Shown: positions 43,658-50,773 of the stretch, piece by piece
Layout: each line of letters opens with the position of its first letter
Numbering within the stretch: position 1 is the first letter of the stretch
Source: Algoriphagus sp.
GTDB lineage: Bacteria; Bacteroidota; Bacteroidia; Cytophagales; Cyclobacteriaceae
Assembly: GCF_024305035.1 (NCBI RefSeq)
Contig: NZ_JAMWZB010000036.1
Coordinates: 1-50,819, forward strand
Direction: 5' to 3'
DNA length: 50,819 nucleotides
Notes under the pieces: model-generated
What the model saw: only the letters and a program-made list of their open reading frames with translations
Told to the model about the DNA's origin: nothing
Database searches by the model: none
Made by a program: the position numbers and the translations under genes

Positions 43658-44473
43658 ATGAATATTTTAGAAAAAATAATTACAGATAAATATCAGGAAG
43701 TAGCTGAGCGAAAGAGCTTGATTCCCGTCAAACTTCTGGAAAAAAGCGCCTTTTTTGATGGCAAGGTGGTTTCGATGAAAAAGTATGTGACTGACCCGGA
43801 GAAATCGGGAATTATTGCAGAGTTTAAGCGTAAATCACCTTCCAAAGGAATGATAAATGGCTCAGCTTCAGTGGAGCAGGTCAGTATCGGTTACATGCAG
43901 GCTGGAGCTTCGGCCTTGTCTATTTTGACCGATCAGGAATACTTCGGAGGTAGTAATGATGATTTGAAAATTGCGAGAAAATTCAATTTCTGTCCGATTC
44001 TCCGAAAAGACTTTGTGGTGGATGAATATCAAATCATCGAAGCCAAATCCATCGGTGCAGACTGCATACTATTGATTGCGGCTGCATTGGAACCGGAGAA
44101 ATTAAAGTCCTTGGCCTATTTTGCCAAAAGCATGGGCATGGAGGTTTTGCTCGAAGTGCATGATGGAGAAGAATTAGAAAAAAGCTTGAATGATGGCGTG
44201 GATTTGGTGGGGGTGAATAATCGAAACCTGAAAACTTTCGAAGTCTCCATTGATACTTCATTGGAGCTGGTGACTGCGATTCCGGATTCCTTTATCAAAA
44301 TTTCCGAAAGTGGTATTTCTGATCCAAAGACTTTGATCCAATTGAAAAAAGCGGGTTTTGATGGATTTTTGATTGGGGAAAACTTTATGAAATCCAGTCG
44401 TCCGGAGCAGGCCGCCTTTAACTTTATCAAGGAATTTAAACGAATGGCAGCTAGCGAACTCTCCGAATCCTAA
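43658..44473 (+). CDS. trpC: Indole-3-glycerol phosphate synthase
   Basis: Converts carboxyphenylaminodeoxyribulose phosphate to indole-glycerol phosphate. TIM barrel of 271 residues: IAEFKRKSPSKG with the catalytic lysine pair, ALSILTDQEYFGGS, LRKDFVVDEYQI, LLEVHDGEEL, GVNNRNLKTFEV and SESGISDP. Starts at ATG 43658 (a TTG two codons before is less likely). Separate from TrpF, unlike the E. coli fusion. Its stop TAA overlaps the trpF ATG by one base. Confidence 0.97.
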   Translation: MNILEKIITDKYQEVAERKSLIPVKLLEKSAFFDGKVVSMKKYVTDPEKSGIIAEFKRKSPSKGMINGSASVEQVSIGYMQAGASALSILTDQEYFGGSNDDLKIARKFNFCPILRKDFVVDEYQIIEAKSIGADCILLIAAALEPEKLKSLAYFAKSMGMEVLLEVHDGEELEKSLNDGVDLVGVNNRNLKTFEVSIDTSLELVTAIPDSFIKISESGISDPKTLIQLKKAGFDGFLIGENFMKSSRPEQAAFNFIKEFKRMAASELSES

Positions 44474-45111
44474 TGGAAATCAAAGTCTGTGGCATGCGTG
44501 AGTTGGGAAATATCCAAAGCTTGATCGCTGAGGTGAAGCCGGATTGGATGGGATTGATCTTTTATCCCAAATCCCCGCGCTATGTTTCCGAGGATCGAGC
44601 GACAGAATTGAAAGAAATTGCGGTGAAAAAAGTCGGGGTTTTTGTCAATGAGACTGAAGATGAAATTCTCAGAAAAGTAGGCTTATTTCAGCTTTCGGCC
44701 ATTCAGCTTCATGGAAATGAATCGGCAGAATTTGTCGAAAAACTTTCGGAACGAACTTCCTGCGAGCTTTGGAAAGTAGTTTCCGTTTCGGAAAAAATTG
44801 ATTGGAAAAGTTTGGTAGCTTACCTGCCTTATGTGAGTAAGTTTCTTTTCGATACAGCGACAAAAGCGCATGGCGGATCCGGGCAAAAATTTGATTGGTC
44901 TGTTTTGGAAACTTATCCCTTCGACAAAGGCTTTCTCTTGAGTGGGGGTTTGGATGAAGAATGTGTGGAGGAAATTGCAGCTTTGCGCCAGCAAATCCCT
45001 CAACTCGAAGGGGTAGATTTGAACTCAAAATTTGAAGATGTACCGGGTTTGAAAAATATTGAAAAACTGAAAAAATTTAAACAAAAGCTTCTTTCACTAG
45101 AGGCGATTTAA
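44473..45111 (+). CDS. trpF: Phosphoribosylanthranilate isomerase
   Basis: Amadori isomerase of the Trp pathway. 212 residues, TIM barrel with catalytic cysteine in KVCGMRE (C6), PDWMGLIFYPKSPRYV, VGVFVNE, AIQLHGNES and the acid in LFDTATKAHGGSGQKFDW. Translationally coupled to trpC through TAATG; 12 bp precede trpB. Confidence 0.96.
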   Translation: MEIKVCGMRELGNIQSLIAEVKPDWMGLIFYPKSPRYVSEDRATELKEIAVKKVGVFVNETEDEILRKVGLFQLSAIQLHGNESAEFVEKLSERTSCELWKVVSVSEKIDWKSLVAYLPYVSKFLFDTATKAHGGSGQKFDWSVLETYPFDKGFLLSGGLDEECVEEIAALRQQIPQLEGVDLNSKFEDVPGLKNIEKLKKFKQKLLSLEAI

Positions 45112-45123
45112 ACGGGAGAAGAT

Positions 45124-46302
45124 ATGATCAGAGTGGACGAAAAGGGGTTTTATGGCAATTTTGGGGGTGCGTACATTCCTGAAATGCTCCATCCCAATAT
45201 CGAGGAGCTGAGGGAAAATTACGAGTCTATTGTGGCTTCTGAGGAATTTCAGAAGGAGTTTCAGTTGTTGTTGCGAGATTTTGTGGGAAGGCCGACACCA
45301 CTTTATTTTGCCAATCGGCTTTCAGAAAAATTCGGAGCCAAAATTTACTTAAAGCGTGAGGACCTCTGCCATACCGGAGCGCATAAAGTGAATAATACTG
45401 TGGGTCAAATCATTTTGGCCAAAAAGCTTGGGAAAAAGCGAATTATCGCTGAGACTGGAGCAGGTCAACACGGTGTGGCTACGGCTACGGTTTGTGCCTT
45501 GATGGGGATGGATTGCACGGTTTATATGGGGGAGTTAGACATTGAACGGCAAAAACCCAATGTAGAACGGATGAAGATTCTCGGTGCGAAAGTGGTACCG
45601 GCAACTTCCGGTTCGCGCACACTCAAGGATGCCACCAATGAAGCCATGCGTCAGTGGATCAATAATCCCGTGGATACGCATTACATCATTGGTTCGGTAG
45701 TAGGTCCGCATCCCTATCCGGAGATGGTGGCTCGCTTTCAATCGGTGATATCGGAGGAAATGAAATGGCAGTTGAAAGAGAAAGAAGGACGTGAAAATCC
45801 GGATTTGGTGATTGCCTGTGTCGGTGGAGGGTCCAATGCCGCAGGAGCATTTTATCATTATTACAATACCCCCGAAGTCCGATTGATTGCCGCGGAGGCT
45901 GCAGGATTGGGAGTTAGCAGTGGGAAGTCTGCGGCAACCACTATTTTGGGTACACCGGGTATTTTGCATGGTTCGAAGACGATTCTGATGCAAACCGAAG
46001 ATGGACAAGTGGTCGAGCCACATTCCATTTCTGCCGGATTGGATTATCCCGGAATCGGACCGGTTCATGCGCATTTACATGAAATAGGTCGGGCAGAATT
46101 TGTGGCTGTTGAGGATGAGGATGCGATGAAAGCTGGAATCTTACTCAGCCGCACCGAGGGAATCATTCCAGCCATCGAAACCGCTCATGCTATCCATGCG
46201 CTAAATATGATTGAATACCGAAAGGACGATGTGATTGTAATCAACCTTTCCGGTCGGGGAGACAAGGATCTGGAGACGTATATTAAGTGGGGAGGATACT
46301 GA
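45124..46302 (+). CDS. trpB: Tryptophan synthase beta chain
   Basis: PLP enzyme joining indole and serine. 392 residues: GFYGNFGGAYIPEML start, PLP lysine K88 in HTGAHKVNN, the phosphate-binding GGGSNA loop, and the C-terminal SGRGDKDLETY motif. TrpB1 type, working in complex with TrpA. A 90-bp spacer holding an imperfect inverted repeat separates it from trpA, the largest gap in the operon. Confidence 0.98.
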   Translation: MIRVDEKGFYGNFGGAYIPEMLHPNIEELRENYESIVASEEFQKEFQLLLRDFVGRPTPLYFANRLSEKFGAKIYLKREDLCHTGAHKVNNTVGQIILAKKLGKKRIIAETGAGQHGVATATVCALMGMDCTVYMGELDIERQKPNVERMKILGAKVVPATSGSRTLKDATNEAMRQWINNPVDTHYIIGSVVGPHPYPEMVARFQSVISEEMKWQLKEKEGRENPDLVIACVGGGSNAAGAFYHYYNTPEVRLIAAEAAGLGVSSGKSAATTILGTPGILHGSKTILMQTEDGQVVEPHSISAGLDYPGIGPVHAHLHEIGRAEFVAVEDEDAMKAGILLSRTEGIIPAIETAHAIHALNMIEYRKDDVIVINLSGRGDKDLETYIKWGGY

Positions 46303-46308
46303 TTAAAA

Positions 46309-46379
46309 GTCCGATGTTGGATTTCGGATGAACGATGTATACCAGTACAATATACGTCGGACATCTGACACAGGACATC
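46309..46379 (+). repeat. Imperfect inverted repeat between trpB and trpA
   Basis: Arms at 46309-46330 (GTCCGATGTTGG..., ending CGGATG) and 46355-46376 (CGTCGGACATCTG..., ending GGAC) agree at about 15 of 22 positions when inverted, with inner GTATA/TATAC. It looks like a small intergenic repeat of the kind scattered in Cytophagales; an mRNA stabilising or processing role is possible. Confidence 0.5.
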
Positions 46380-46392
46380 AAACAAAAAATCC

Positions 46393-47166
46393 ATGAATCG
46401 CATACACTATTTATTTAACAACAAGAAGGATCGAGTACTCTCGATCTATTTCACGGCTGGATTTCCTCATTTGGAAGATACCCTTCCTGTGATGGAAGCC
46501 ATTCAGGCAGGCGGTGCCGATATTATCGAGATTGGCGTGCCTTATTCTGATCCGATTGCCGATGGTCCGACCATTCAGGATAGCAATAAGATTGCCTTAG
46601 ATAATGGCATGAGCATGAGGAAGCTTTTTGAGCAACTGAAAGGCTTCCGTGCCAAAATCCATATTCCTGTGGTTTTGATGGGGTATTTGAATCCCATTAT
46701 TCAGTTTGGAATGGAGGACTTTTGCAAAAAGTGCAAGGAGGTCGGGATTGATGGATTGATTCTTCCCGACTTGCCCATGCAGCAGTATTTGGATGAGTAC
46801 AAAAGCGTATTTGAGGAATACGGATTGGTCAATACTTTTCTGATTTCACCTCAGACCTCCGAAAAGCGGATTCGGGAAATCGATGAAAACACCGATGGAT
46901 TTATTTACATGGTTTCCTCGCATTCGATCACAGGAGCAAAAAGTGGAATCAGCGAAGAGCAAATCGCTTATTTCAAACGCGTACAGGAGATGAACCTTAA
47001 AAATCCCCGGCTGATAGGCTTTGGCATTTCCGATGCAGAGACCTTTAGCATCGCTTCAACTTATAGTCACGGAGCCATTATCGGTTCTGCGTTCATTAAG
47101 AAAATCAAAGAATCACAAAATCAATCTCAAGATATTCAGGATTACATTCAATCAGTAATTCGATAA
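46393..47166 (+). CDS. trpA: Tryptophan synthase alpha chain
   Basis: Cleaves indole-glycerol phosphate and channels indole to TrpB. 257-residue TIM barrel with catalytic E46 and D57 in IIEIGVPYSDPIADGP, GYLNPIIQFG, DGLILPDLP, SPQTSEKRI and FGISDAETF. Complete; follows trpB after the repeat-bearing spacer. aroF starts 87 bp later. Confidence 0.97.
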   Translation: MNRIHYLFNNKKDRVLSIYFTAGFPHLEDTLPVMEAIQAGGADIIEIGVPYSDPIADGPTIQDSNKIALDNGMSMRKLFEQLKGFRAKIHIPVVLMGYLNPIIQFGMEDFCKKCKEVGIDGLILPDLPMQQYLDEYKSVFEEYGLVNTFLISPQTSEKRIREIDENTDGFIYMVSSHSITGAKSGISEEQIAYFKRVQEMNLKNPRLIGFGISDAETFSIASTYSHGAIIGSAFIKKIKESQNQSQDIQDYIQSVIR

Positions 47167-47169
47167 TAC

Positions 47170-47198
47170 CTTTTCCAAAATTTTAAACTTTGGAAAAG
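47170..47198 (+). other. Hairpin between trpA and the DAHP synthase gene
   Basis: CTTTTCCAAA (47170-47179) and TTTGGAAAAG (47189-47198) are perfect 10-bp inverted arms with a 9-nt loop. No T run follows, so it is not an obvious terminator; it may stabilise or process the mRNA. Confidence 0.45.
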
Positions 47199-47253
47199 TT
47201 CACTATCTAGTTGCAATCTCGTAATTCAAAATTCGTAACTCGTACATTTCCCC

Positions 47254-48273
47254 ATGATTATCCAACTACAACCCGATATTTCTTCCAAGCAAAAGGAAAC
47301 CCTGATCGAAAAGGTCAATGGAATCGGCTATAAAACTACCGAAGTAAAAACCCAACTGGGGGATTACATCATCGGCATCGGAAAAAAAGAATTTGATATC
47401 CGTAAAATCGGCCAGCTTGATGGTATTCGAGATATTCATATCGTCTCTGACGAATATAAACTGGTCTCCAAAAAATGGAAAGCAAAACCTACTTCCGTGG
47501 ACTTGGGAGACGGAGTTTTTATCAAAGACGGAGAAATGGCCATCATCACCGGGCCCTGCTCCATTGAGTCTGAGGATCAAATTCGTAACGTAGTCAACCA
47601 TTGCGTAGAAAACGGAATCCGTATGATGCGCGGCGGGGTCTTCAAACCCCGAACTTCCCCGTATGCCTTTCGGGGAATGGGTATCGATGGTTTGAAACTT
47701 TGGCATTCTATCGCCTCCGAAGCCGGGGTGAAGATCGTCACCGAAGTGATGCAAACTTCCCAAATCGAGGAAATGTATCCGTATGTAGATATCTATCAAG
47801 TAGGGGCGCGAAATTCTCAGAATTTCAACCTGCTGGACGAACTTGGAAAAGTGGACAAAGCTGTCATGATCAAGCGTGGAATTTCTGGAACAATTGAGGA
47901 ATTGCTACAGTCTGCGGAGTATGTGTTCTCCGGAGGAAATGAAAAGCTGATTTTATGTGAGCGCGGCATCCGAACCTACGAAAAGGCATCTCGAAACACC
48001 TTGGATCTTAATGCTATTCCAATTCTCAAAGCCAAGTCCCATCTTCCGGTGATCGTAGACCCTTCTCATGGAATTGGGATTCGTGCCTATGTGCCACAGA
48101 TGGCCTTAGCCGGAGTGATGGCTGGGGCTGATGGTATCATCTATGAATCTCATGAAATACCGGAAAAAGCCTATTCGGATGGACAGCAGACCTTAGATTT
48201 TGCGCAAAGCGCACGATTGGCTGCTTGGATTCGGGAAAGTTTTGCGATGCGGAAAGGGTTTGATTTGCTTTAA
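47254..48273 (+). CDS. aroF: 3-deoxy-7-phosphoheptulonate synthase (AroF, type I-beta)
   Basis: First enzyme of the shikimate pathway: condenses PEP and erythrose-4-phosphate. 339 residues: an N-terminal ferredoxin-like regulatory domain (about 1-75) as in the Thermotoga enzyme, then the barrel with MAIITGPCSIESEDQI, GVFKPRTSPYAF, QTSQIEEMYPYVDIYQVGAR, ICERGIRTYE and VDPSHGIG. In Thermotoga the N-terminal domain mediates feedback by Tyr/Phe. Placed directly behind trpA on the same strand, it supplies chorismate precursor for the Trp operon; the intervening hairpin lacks a T run, so read-through is likely. Confidence 0.96.
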   Translation: MIIQLQPDISSKQKETLIEKVNGIGYKTTEVKTQLGDYIIGIGKKEFDIRKIGQLDGIRDIHIVSDEYKLVSKKWKAKPTSVDLGDGVFIKDGEMAIITGPCSIESEDQIRNVVNHCVENGIRMMRGGVFKPRTSPYAFRGMGIDGLKLWHSIASEAGVKIVTEVMQTSQIEEMYPYVDIYQVGARNSQNFNLLDELGKVDKAVMIKRGISGTIEELLQSAEYVFSGGNEKLILCERGIRTYEKASRNTLDLNAIPILKAKSHLPVIVDPSHGIGIRAYVPQMALAGVMAGADGIIYESHEIPEKAYSDGQQTLDFAQSARLAAWIRESFAMRKGFDLL

Positions 48274-48317
48274 GGGCGTGATTCTATCTTTAAGGAAACT
48301 TGAATTATTTTATTTAC

Positions 48318-48333
48318 GTACTGAATTAAGTAC
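48318..48333. promoter_or_regulatory. Candidate operator of yefM-yoeB
   Basis: GTACTGAATTAAGTAC: 5-bp arms GTACT/AGTAC spaced by 6, 20 bp upstream of the yefM ATG. The right arm overlaps a near-consensus -7 box (TACATTTA, 48331-48338). E. coli YefM also binds TGTACA-type palindromes, so autorepression is likely. Confidence 0.55.
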
Positions 48334-48353
48334 ATTTATAAAAATATTTGGCT

Positions 48354-48605
48354 ATGAAAGTAGTAAACTACACGGACTTGAGGGTGAACTTGAAGAAATG
48401 GTTTGATCTGGTGGTAGATGATCTGGAGGAAGTGATTATAAAAAGGAAAGACAACCGAGACTTGGTCTTGATATCCTTGGATGAATACAATGCGCTCAAA
48501 GAAACTAGCTATTTGCTCAGTGGTAAAAACAGGGATGTACTTATGAAGTCCCTTAAAGAAGCTAAAGCGGGAAAAATCATTGAAAGACCTTTGATTGAAG
48601 AATGA
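48354..48605 (+). CDS. yefM: YefM/Phd-type antitoxin
   Basis: 83-residue antitoxin of the Phd/YefM family: MKVVNYTDLRVNLKKWFDLV, RKDNRDLVLISLDEYNALKE and the SYLLSGKNRDVLMKSLKEAK toxin-binding helix. Starts at ATG 48354, not the TTG two codons earlier. Its stop overlaps the yoeB ATG by 4 bp. It neutralises YoeB and represses its own operon. Confidence 0.9.
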   Translation: MKVVNYTDLRVNLKKWFDLVVDDLEEVIIKRKDNRDLVLISLDEYNALKETSYLLSGKNRDVLMKSLKEAKAGKIIERPLIEE

Positions 48606-48856
48606 GAATTGTTTGGACGCTTACTGCTTGGAACGATTACCTGTATTGGCAACGAATCGACAAGAAAAAACTCAAACGTATTAATGAACTAATTAAAGCG
48701 TCTCTTAGAGATCCCTTTCATGGAATTGGAAATCCTGAACCGCTCAAACACGATTTACAGGGATTCTGGTCTAGGAGGATTGATGGTGAACACCGCCTGG
48801 TTTACTCTTATCAAAATTCAGAATTATTGATTATTGCCTGCAAGTATCATTATTAA
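48602..48856 (+). CDS. yoeB: YoeB/Txe-type mRNA interferase toxin
   Basis: 84-residue RelE-fold ribosome-dependent ribonuclease. Conserved DYLYWQRIDKKKLKRINELI, PFHGIGNPEPLKHDL with the catalytic glutamate, RIDGEHRLVY with the arginine and histidine, and the terminal CKYHY are all intact, so the toxin is probably active. Coupled to yefM by ATGA. Its 3' end faces the parE remnant. Confidence 0.95.
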   Translation: MRIVWTLTAWNDYLYWQRIDKKKLKRINELIKASLRDPFHGIGNPEPLKHDLQGFWSRRIDGEHRLVYSYQNSELLIIACKYHY

Positions 48857-48877
48857 CGAAATTGAGAAAGTTCTTTC

Positions 48878-48970
48878 CTATCCACTCGTCTTTAGCTCTG
48901 CCAAATTTTCTAATTCAAAAAATAAATTGGAATAGTTTTTTGCCTCTTGGCTTAATTTATATTCAGCCAT
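48878..48970 (-). pseudogene. parE: parE toxin remnant
   Basis: Overlapping the 3' end of parD by 8 bases (ATGGCTGA) is a 30-codon ORF. It opens MAEYKLSQEAKN, the usual ParE N-terminus, then jumps to YSNLFFELENLAE, which matches the ParE region that normally lies about 20 residues further on, and stops after LKTSG. The rest, including the catalytic-fold strands, is lost. Seen in sequence; the missing length is judged from the general ParE pattern. Confidence 0.7.
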
Positions 48971-49202
48971 TGATCAATTTCTTGGCTTCCTTCAAGATTT
49001 GGTCCTTGGTACGATTGGTAAAGCCGCTATTTTCGGCTTTTTCTAATTTGGCTCTCAGCCAATCAATTTCTGCCTGTTGCTTTCTTGCCTGTCGAATCAA
49101 ATCATTAACCAGTTCCCTTTTACTGCTATATTCCTGATTTTCCACTTGTGCTTTTAGCCATTCATCATTTGGTTCCGTCAGTGAAATACTTTGTCTTGCC
49201 AT
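48963..49202 (-). CDS. parD: ParD-type ribbon-helix-helix antitoxin (orphan)
   Basis: 79-residue CopG/ParD-like protein: ARQSISLTEPNDEWLKAQVE (RHH strand and helix), YSSKRELVNDLIRQARKQQ and a C-terminal toxin-binding helix ending EAKKLING. Intact, but the toxin partner downstream is only a remnant, so it survives as an orphan regulator or anti-addiction module. Two inverted repeats lie directly upstream. Confidence 0.88.
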   Translation of the reverse strand: MARQSISLTEPNDEWLKAQVENQEYSSKRELVNDLIRQARKQQAEIDWLRAKLEKAENSGFTNRTKDQILKEAKKLING

Positions 49203-49212
49203 GGTTCTTTTA

Positions 49213-49251
49213 TTTGATGTAAAAATCCATCAAAATTGAATCACTTTCAAT
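49213..49251. promoter_or_regulatory. Candidate operators of parD
   Basis: Two adjacent perfect dyads: TTTGATG/CATCAAA (49213-49219 and 49228-49234, 8-nt spacer) and ATTGAA/TTCAAT (49235-49240 and 49246-49251, 5-nt spacer). They begin 11 bp upstream of the parD ATG, where an RHH repressor normally binds its own promoter. Confidence 0.55.
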
Positions 49252-49280
49252 ATCTTAGGTTTTGATGCTGAAAGGATCAA

Positions 49281-50348
49281 TTAAAAATCAATAGTTTTGA
49301 TTACAAAACCTTCATCATTTTCTTTTTGACCTTGTATAAGTTGATAAAGGGAATTTCCTGTTGTAGTCATCAGGCAAGGACTTGCTCCCAAAATTTTATT
49401 GGATTTATAGACTTGGGTCAGGTCAAAATTATCATTTAAGACGTAGTACTTATCAAATCTATTCGAACTGTTGGTGATCCCCTTTTGAGCATCGCCTTCG
49501 TAATATCCCACTTCGGATACCAAAACCATCCCTTTATCTAAAGCGTAAATCCCCGTAACAGTGCTATTTTCATTGATGAACTTCACTGCCTGATTAAAAT
49601 CCGAATTGACCATATCCACCGGGTTGGTTTTGATTTCTCCAACCTGAAATTCCTCATCTGTAAGGCTTGTTTCTTCGATAGATTGCATAGTAGTAAGGTC
49701 AAACTTGTTGATTTTAAGCTCATCCGAAGCGATGTAAATCAAATCATTGTTTTTTAAATCTATCCCTCCCGAGCAGGAAAAAATATCTAACAACACTTGT
49801 TCATTACTGACTTCACCCAGGCTTTTTTCTAATTTCCCTAAACCTAAATCATAGACTTGGATATATGAGTCCATATAGCCACCTTTGGTGTAGGCGATGA
49901 GTTTGTCTTCAAAAGGGGTAAAATTACTAATGGCTCGATCAAAAATTTTAAATTCTTCTATCGGATCACCGTCTGGAGTATAAGTGATGAGTTTTAATTG
50001 TTGACTACACCAAAGATAAATTTTCCCATTGTAGTACTTTACGATGGAGGGATTCTGAAACTGCAAAGGACCATTTCCTTCGGCCTGAATTACTTTTTCT
50101 TGATTTCCACCTTGATCGTAAATGATCATTTTGGGCGAGTTCAGATCAGTCAGGACAATCCTACCCTCCTCTATGATGTCAAAAGATAAAGGGCTTCCCA
50201 GTAAAGATAAATTATCCTGAAGTTCTGCCAGCAACTGGAAATTGGGTTGTTTTGGTGAAGATTTTTCGGTATTTTTCAATGAATTGTTTTCACAAGAATA
50301 AAATTGGAAGAAAATGTAACTTAAGAATGGTAGAAGCTTTCTCTGCAT
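49281..50348 (-). CDS. 6-bladed beta-propeller lipoprotein
   Basis: A 355-residue envelope protein from ATG 50348 (an ATG nine codons upstream is also in frame). Leader KLLPFLSYIFFQFYSC with a lipobox-like FYSC, then ENNSLKNTEK. Repeated strand segments such as MIIYDQGGNQEKVIQAEGNG, KLITYTPDGDPIEEF and YIQVYDLGLGKLEKSL give the propeller fold seen also at 705-1919. Function not known; possibly co-regulated by, or adjacent to, the HTH fossil at 50401. Confidence 0.75.
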   Translation of the reverse strand: MQRKLLPFLSYIFFQFYSCENNSLKNTEKSSPKQPNFQLLAELQDNLSLLGSPLSFDIIEEGRIVLTDLNSPKMIIYDQGGNQEKVIQAEGNGPLQFQNPSIVKYYNGKIYLWCSQQLKLITYTPDGDPIEEFKIFDRAISNFTPFEDKLIAYTKGGYMDSYIQVYDLGLGKLEKSLGEVSNEQVLLDIFSCSGGIDLKNNDLIYIASDELKINKFDLTTMQSIEETSLTDEEFQVGEIKTNPVDMVNSDFNQAVKFINENSTVTGIYALDKGMVLVSEVGYYEGDAQKGITNSSNRFDKYYVLNDNFDLTQVYKSNKILGASPCLMTTTGNSLYQLIQGQKENDEGFVIKTIDF

Positions 50349-50400
50349 TTCTTGGAATAAAATTGTTAATTTCAATGTTAGAAATAGAATTCCTTTTTTA

Positions 50401-50559
50401 AAATCCAGAAAAGAAATCGCCGAGGAATTTGGGATTTTTGCTAAAACCCTGACCCGATGAATTCAAAAGGAAAACTTGTCGATTACTAGAGGTTTGATCT
50501 CCGCTAAGGAACAAGATTTGATTTATTTGAAATTTGGGATGCCTCAAAAGGCTTCCTAG
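50401..50559 (+). pseudogene. Small HTH gene with a Trp-to-stop nonsense mutation
   Basis: A frame without clear start carries SRKEIAEEFGIFAKTLTR, then TGA at 50458-50460, then IQKENLSITRGLISAKEQDL and IYLKFGMPQKAS, ending TAG 50557-50559. This is the layout of small Bacteroidota helix-turn-helix proteins, where a tryptophan (TGG) is common after the R of TLTR, so one G-to-A change explains the stop. Its TAG overlaps the stop of an open frame on the other strand (shared CTAG). Confidence 0.5.
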
Positions 50560-50758
50560 TTCCCGCTTTCCAATCTCAAAACCAGAAACTTTTGGCCATT
50601 TGTAAAATAGGCTTGTGTAAGGCCATTTACATTTGTAAATTCACAGCGTGAATCCAACCCCAAGAACCTATATTCATCACTCTCACTATCCGCTTCAATG
50701 AAGGAATGGGATGAGTATGGTTTTTTGTGAACGATATCGAAGCCTATTCCAATTGCGG
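50556..50758 (-). other. Possible C-terminal coding remnant
   Basis: A minus-strand open frame ends at 50556 (stop complement 50556-50558). The protein-like part reads KKPYSSHSFIEADSESDEYR and ends YFTNGQKFLVLRLESGN. No start codon exists outside the group II intron sequence, so it would be the 3' end of a gene cut off by the insertion, or chance. Family not recognised. Confidence 0.25.
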
Positions 50759-50770
50759 AATGGGCTTTTT
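50730..50770 (+). terminator. Terminator hairpin before the intron
   Basis: GCCTATTCC, AATTGC loop and GGAATGGGC (one T-G wobble) followed by six T then CG. The T run is immediately followed by GTGTG of the intron. Confidence 0.7.
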
Positions 50771-50773
50771 TCG

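Noticed and set aside
45535..46074. Long open frame on the minus strand inside trpB (179 codons)
   Set aside because: Entirely antisense to a certain gene, low-complexity composition, no family features.
48862..49137. Plus-strand 91-codon frame opposite parD
   Set aside because: Antisense to parD and the parE remnant; hydrophobic, atypical composition.
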